64,000 nt of DNA from Archangium lansingense (GTDB lineage: Bacteria; Myxococcota; Myxococcia; Myxococcales; Myxococcaceae): contig NZ_JAPNKA010000001.1 in the NCBI RefSeq assembly GCF_026626635.1, positions 6,510,001 through 6,574,000 of the forward strand, written 5' to 3'. This document shows positions 61,136-64,000 of the stretch, piece by piece. The notes under the pieces were generated by a model. It saw nothing but the letters and a program-made list of their open reading frames with translations. It did no database searches and was not told the origin of the DNA. The position numbers and the translations under genes are program-made. Numbering within the stretch: the first letter of the stretch is position 1; every line of letters starts with the position of its first letter.

Positions 61136-62071
61136 TCAGCTCGCTGCGGCCGAGCGCCACCGGGCGAGCGTGTCCCGCACGTACTCCCCGTAGCTCCGGG
61201 GAGGACGACCGAGCAGCTCCGTGGTGCGTGCGACGCTGCGGGGATCGGTCGGCACGTAGAAGCGCGAGATCATCCGGTAGGTGTTGAGGAAGTCCTCCTG
61301 CTTGCGGCCCGAGAGGTGCTCGCGCAGCGGGCGCGTCCAGGTCTGCTCGTCGTCACCCGTGTAGCGCACCTCGCGGCCCAGCGCGGCGCTCCACACCGCC
61401 GCGCACGCGGGCCCCGAGAAGGTCGCCGGCCCGTCCACCGGGTGTGTTCCCGAGGGGATGGACGGGTCGAGCATCGCTCGGGCTGCGGCGTCGCCCACGT
61501 CACGCACGTCCACCCGGTTGAGGCCCTTGTGTCCCAGAGGCTGGGAGAAGATGCCCTCCAGCAGCTGCTCGCGGAACAGCTCGTCGTTCTGGCAGAAGTT
61601 GGAGGGCATGAGCAGGACTGGATGGGTCCGCGAGTGGCGGACGCGCTCGGCGATGGCGAACTTCGGCCGGTAGTGCGGAGCCATGCGGCCAAACGCCCCC
61701 CGCTTGAGGGCGCGCACCATGCGGTTCGGCCCGTCCACGTGGACCCCCACGAAGACGAGGCGCGCGCCGGCCGTCTCGCACGCCTCCACGACGTTGCGGG
61801 CCAGCTGCTCCTCATCCTCCTCATGCGGGGAGGAGTAGAAGGTGGAGGCTACGCCGTCCATGGCCCGCGCGAGACAGGCGCGATCCCGCACGTCGCCCAC
61901 CAGCCGTTCTACGGTGTCGGGCAGGTAGGCGAGTCCGTTCGAGGTGCGCGTGAGGATGCGCACGCGAGCACCCGCGTCCAGCAGGGCACGGGTGACTTCG
62001 CTGCCGACGGTGCCCCGGGCCCCGAGGACCAGGACGGTGCGCTGCGCGGTGTGGACGGATGGACCCTGCAT
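61136..62071 (-). CDS. NmrA-like NAD(P)-binding protein
   Basis: Short-chain reductase-like protein of 311 residues. ATG 62071 follows GGGGGGA; an upstream start (62125) is less likely. The dinucleotide-binding motif VLVLGARGTVGSEVTRALL (GxRGxxG) lies at about 12-30, followed by ARVRILTRTS and VGDVRDRACLARAM. No canonical catalytic Tyr-x3-Lys is evident (HYRPKFAIAERV is the nearest). NmrA-like proteins can be redox sensors or quinone/isoflavone-type reductases. Substrate is unknown. It is 180 bp downstream of the matrixin gene on the same strand. Confidence 0.85.
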   Translation of the reverse strand: MQGPSVHTAQRTVLVLGARGTVGSEVTRALLDAGARVRILTRTSNGLAYLPDTVERLVGDVRDRACLARAMDGVASTFYSSPHEEDEEQLARNVVEACETAGARLVFVGVHVDGPNRMVRALKRGAFGRMAPHYRPKFAIAERVRHSRTHPVLLMPSNFCQNDELFREQLLEGIFSQPLGHKGLNRVDVRDVGDAAARAMLDPSIPSGTHPVDGPATFSGPACAAVWSAALGREVRYTGDDEQTWTRPLREHLSGRKQEDFLNTYRMISRFYVPTDPRSVARTTELLGRPPRSYGEYVRDTLARWRSAAAS

Positions 62072-62251
62072 GATTTCCCCCCGGGTGTGCGGGGCTCGTG
62101 CCCCGGCGTAGATGGCGAGGGACATAGCCGCCGCGGGGCGGGGAGGTGCAATGGCCCTCCGCGACAGGGGAGGGCGTATCGTCCTTTGGTCAGCGGAATG
62201 CGCGCGCTGTGTTCACTTTGGAGAGTGGCTTCACGCGCGCAAGCAGCTCGC

Positions 62252-63490
62252 TCAGTACGGATAGAGCTCCGCCGCCGCCTGCGCGTCGCAGGACGTGAGG
62301 GCGGCCGTACACTGGGTGGGGTCCGTGTACATGATCGAGTTGCAGTTGGAGTGGTGGTAGAAGCCGAGGGAGTGCCCGATCTCGTGGAGCGTGACGGTCT
62401 TCGCGTAGTGCGCACCCGTGTAGTACGTGTTGTTCAGCTGGATGGTGCTTCGGGTCATGCAGCTGCCCGACCAGGAGTTCCCCGCGTACCCGTACCAGCC
62501 GGTGTAGCCGTAGTAGGCCTCGTAAACCGTGACGTCGGAGGTGCCGCTGGAACGCCAGTGGAGATACAAGCTGTTGTTGATGCTCGTGTGCATCCACGCG
62601 TTCATGGAGTCGCCGACCGGCCAACGCGTGCCCGTGTAGTCCGTGAAGGTGACGTTGGTGGGGTTACGGCACCACTTGTAGCCGAAGCGTGCAAGCCCGC
62701 ACCAGCTCTGGGCGCTCACCGTGTCGGGGCCCGCTTTGAACAGGGGCTCCTCGCGCGTGTCGGGGCCCATGTACTGGACGGCCCGTGCGCGGGCCTCGAC
62801 CCGGTCGAGCAGCGCGTCGACCGACTTGCCTTGAACGAGGCCGTCTTGCACCAGGACTCGACCCAGCGGTCCGCCGGTCACGGAGTAGACGCCCGTCATG
62901 GAGCTCGCGGCCATGGGCTTGGTGCCCCCTTGCGGCGTGAGGAAGAGGACCGCCTGCTCGCCCACCTTCGGCAGCGGGTTGTCCTTCGGCGCGAGCGTGC
63001 ATCCGTCGGAGAGCAGGCCGCCGGGGAACATGACGTCCACGGTGGCCCCCTGCGCGATCACCCCGCCCGAGGCGGTCTTGAGCTCCAGCGAGGAGCGCGC
63101 GAGGTCGTTGATCCTCACGGTTGCGATGGTCACCGGAAGGTCGGTGTAGATGCCGCTGGCCTCTCCGGAGGGTTGCCCCTCCAGCTTGGACTGCGCGTAG
63201 GTGCGGATGACGTCGAAGCGCGTGGACTCCACCCGACCGCCGATGATCAACGCCGAGTGGTCGGTCAGGTCCTCGACCGAACCCTCGTGGCGGATCCAGT
63301 CCATCTCGAGCGTGTGCTCCATTCCTTCAGCGTGCGCGTGGGTGGGCCTCGGCGTCCCGGGCACCCATGCCGTCACGTGAGCGTCCTTCGAAGCGGGCTC
63401 GCTCGATTCATCCACTCCGCTGCTGGTGCATCCCACCATTCCCAACAGCGCCAAGGGCACGACCCAGGAACGCGTTTGTTTCCTCGTCAC
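62252..63490 (-). CDS. matrixin-like lipoprotein metalloprotease
   Basis: Exported zinc protease of 412 residues. GTG 63490 is the likely start: AAGGAG ends 6 bases upstream, whereas the ATG at 63496 directly abuts that site. The signal peptide ends LALLGMVGC (lipobox Cys about 21). The C-terminal third has the metzincin zinc motif TLHEIGHSLGFYHHS (HExxHxxGxxH) and a Met-turn-like SIMYTDPTQC, with WMHTSINNSLYLHW upstream. The region between is a less familiar pro- or binding domain (about 60-230). It is likely a surface or secreted protease. It lies 138 bp downstream of the truncated ECF sigma factor on the same strand. Confidence 0.85.
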   Translation of the reverse strand: MTRKQTRSWVVPLALLGMVGCTSSGVDESSEPASKDAHVTAWVPGTPRPTHAHAEGMEHTLEMDWIRHEGSVEDLTDHSALIIGGRVESTRFDVIRTYAQSKLEGQPSGEASGIYTDLPVTIATVRINDLARSSLELKTASGGVIAQGATVDVMFPGGLLSDGCTLAPKDNPLPKVGEQAVLFLTPQGGTKPMAASSMTGVYSVTGGPLGRVLVQDGLVQGKSVDALLDRVEARARAVQYMGPDTREEPLFKAGPDTVSAQSWCGLARFGYKWCRNPTNVTFTDYTGTRWPVGDSMNAWMHTSINNSLYLHWRSSGTSDVTVYEAYYGYTGWYGYAGNSWSGSCMTRSTIQLNNTYYTGAHYAKTVTLHEIGHSLGFYHHSNCNSIMYTDPTQCTAALTSCDAQAAAELYPY

Positions 63491-63628
63491 GATCATCTCC
63501 TTAGGTGAAACACGGACACTTCCCCGTAAGGACGGAGAAACGTGGCGCTCGTCCCACGAGAATCTGAAAAAAAGTGCCGGGGCTGCCACGGCGGAAAAAA
63601 GTGCTCGTGGCGGAGGCTGACGGGCCCA

Positions 63629-64000
63629 TCAGTCCGTCATGAGCACGCGCAGGCTGACGTCGAGCTGGCTGCCTACGAGGCGCAGCAGGCTGTCCAGCTC
63701 GTCGGGCGCCAGCCTCAGCCGTACCGTCAGCTCCTCGCGGGTGAGCGCCAGCAGCCGATCGCGAGCGCGGGCAATCCAGCGCGCCACGGTGGAGCGGGGC
63801 GCCTGGTAGGTGGCGCTCACCGCGTCCATGGACAGGCCATGCACGTGGTGCAGCCGCAGCAGGTTGCGCTCCCGGGCCTCCAGCCGGCCCAGCGCGGCGC
63901 GGAAGGCCGCGCGGAAGTCCTCCTGGTGCCGCTCGCGGATGAAGGCCAGCTCAGGGTCCGCGCCCAGCCGCTCCGCCAGCGCCACCGGGGCCTCCTCCAT
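63629..64000 (-). CDS. sigma-70 family RNA polymerase sigma factor (5' end beyond window)
   Basis: C-terminal part of a sigma factor; the frame is still open at the right edge, and the Met at 64000 need not be the start. About 123 residues are visible. Region 4 is clear: LGRLEARERNLLRLHHVHGLSM, then AVSATYQAPRSTVARWIARARDRLLAL, as a helix-turn-helix. The following segment (LRLAPDELDSLLRLVGSQLDVSL) is the tail seen in the myxobacterial TIGR03001-type group, though that assignment is tentative. It may control the downstream matrixin gene, but the gap and separate function are not settled. Confidence 0.8.
   Translation of the reverse strand: MEEAPVALAERLGADPELAFIRERHQEDFRAAFRAALGRLEARERNLLRLHHVHGLSMDAVSATYQAPRSTVARWIARARDRLLALTREELTVRLRLAPDELDSLLRLVGSQLDVSLRVLMTD

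Noticed and set aside
60296..63508. A 1070-codon open frame on the plus strand opposite three minus-strand genes
   Set aside because: It runs antisense to the helicase, NmrA-like and matrixin genes; in GC-rich DNA such shadow frames are common. Its translation shows no motif, while the minus-strand genes are clearly recognisable.

Overview
This 64 kb window is chromosomal DNA from a GC-rich Gram-negative bacterium, most likely a myxobacterium (Myxococcota, suborder Cystobacterineae). The evidence is a gene of the myxobacteria-restricted DUF2378/TIGR02265 family (53363-53980), many secreted or lipoprotein hydrolases, paired ECF sigma factors, SWIM/VWA/MoxR and WGR-DUF4132 genes, and strong third-position G/C. 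Genus is inference. Both edges cut genes: an RND/MMPL transporter on the left and a sigma factor on the right. I saw no rRNA, tRNA, IS element, prophage or CRISPR array.

Layout. 1-13.4 kb: RND transporter, a TonB-like protein, dusA, mltG, a metallo-beta-lactamase-fold lipoprotein divergent from a LysR regulator, a DJ-1/PfpI protein divergent from a second LysR, a 2OG-Fe(II) oxygenase, a frameshifted M24 peptidase, and an AlkB-like oxygenase with a PadR regulator. 13.5-20.2 kb: a tightly coupled four-gene operon, MoxR ATPase, DUF5682, VWA protein and SWIM zinc-finger protein. 20.5-25.4 kb: a deoxyhypusine-synthase-like gene and an effector-like island with two divergent YopT-type (C58) cysteine protease candidates, a YgiT-type zinc-finger protein and a proline-rich unknown. 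25.7-30.6 kb: a small secreted protein, then an operon of ECF sigma factor, a giant protein joining an anti-sigma zinc finger, a membrane helix, TPR-like repeats and a CHAT (caspase-like) protease, and an exported protein. 30.6-43 kb: a secreted M4 metalloprotease behind a highly structured leader, a second TonB-like protein, a GH43-like lipoprotein with an EGF module, a beta-sandwich repeat protein, a DUF4157 plus M91 zinc-metalloprotease protein and an alpha/beta hydrolase. 43-56.6 kb: a WGR-DUF4132 protein, a CxxCH lipoprotein, a CFA-synthase-like methyltransferase with a consensus CRP-type site upstream, a sensor kinase, DUF2378, a DUF3592-like protein and a cell-wall amidase. 56.6-64 kb: a large SF1 helicase-nuclease resembling stand-alone defence proteins, an NmrA-like reductase, a matrixin-like lipoprotein protease and the truncated sigma factor.

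Common themes are predation or cell-surface lysis (M4, matrixin, GH43, amidase, DUF4157-M91, C58 pair) and conflict or stress signalling (CHAT operon, MoxR-VWA operon, helicase-nuclease). The most interesting candidates are the sigma/anti-sigma-CHAT operon, the divergent C58 pair, the DUF4157-M91 protein, the MoxR-DUF5682-VWA-SWIM operon and the structured leader of the M4 gene. All functions rest on motifs read by eye; no database search was possible.
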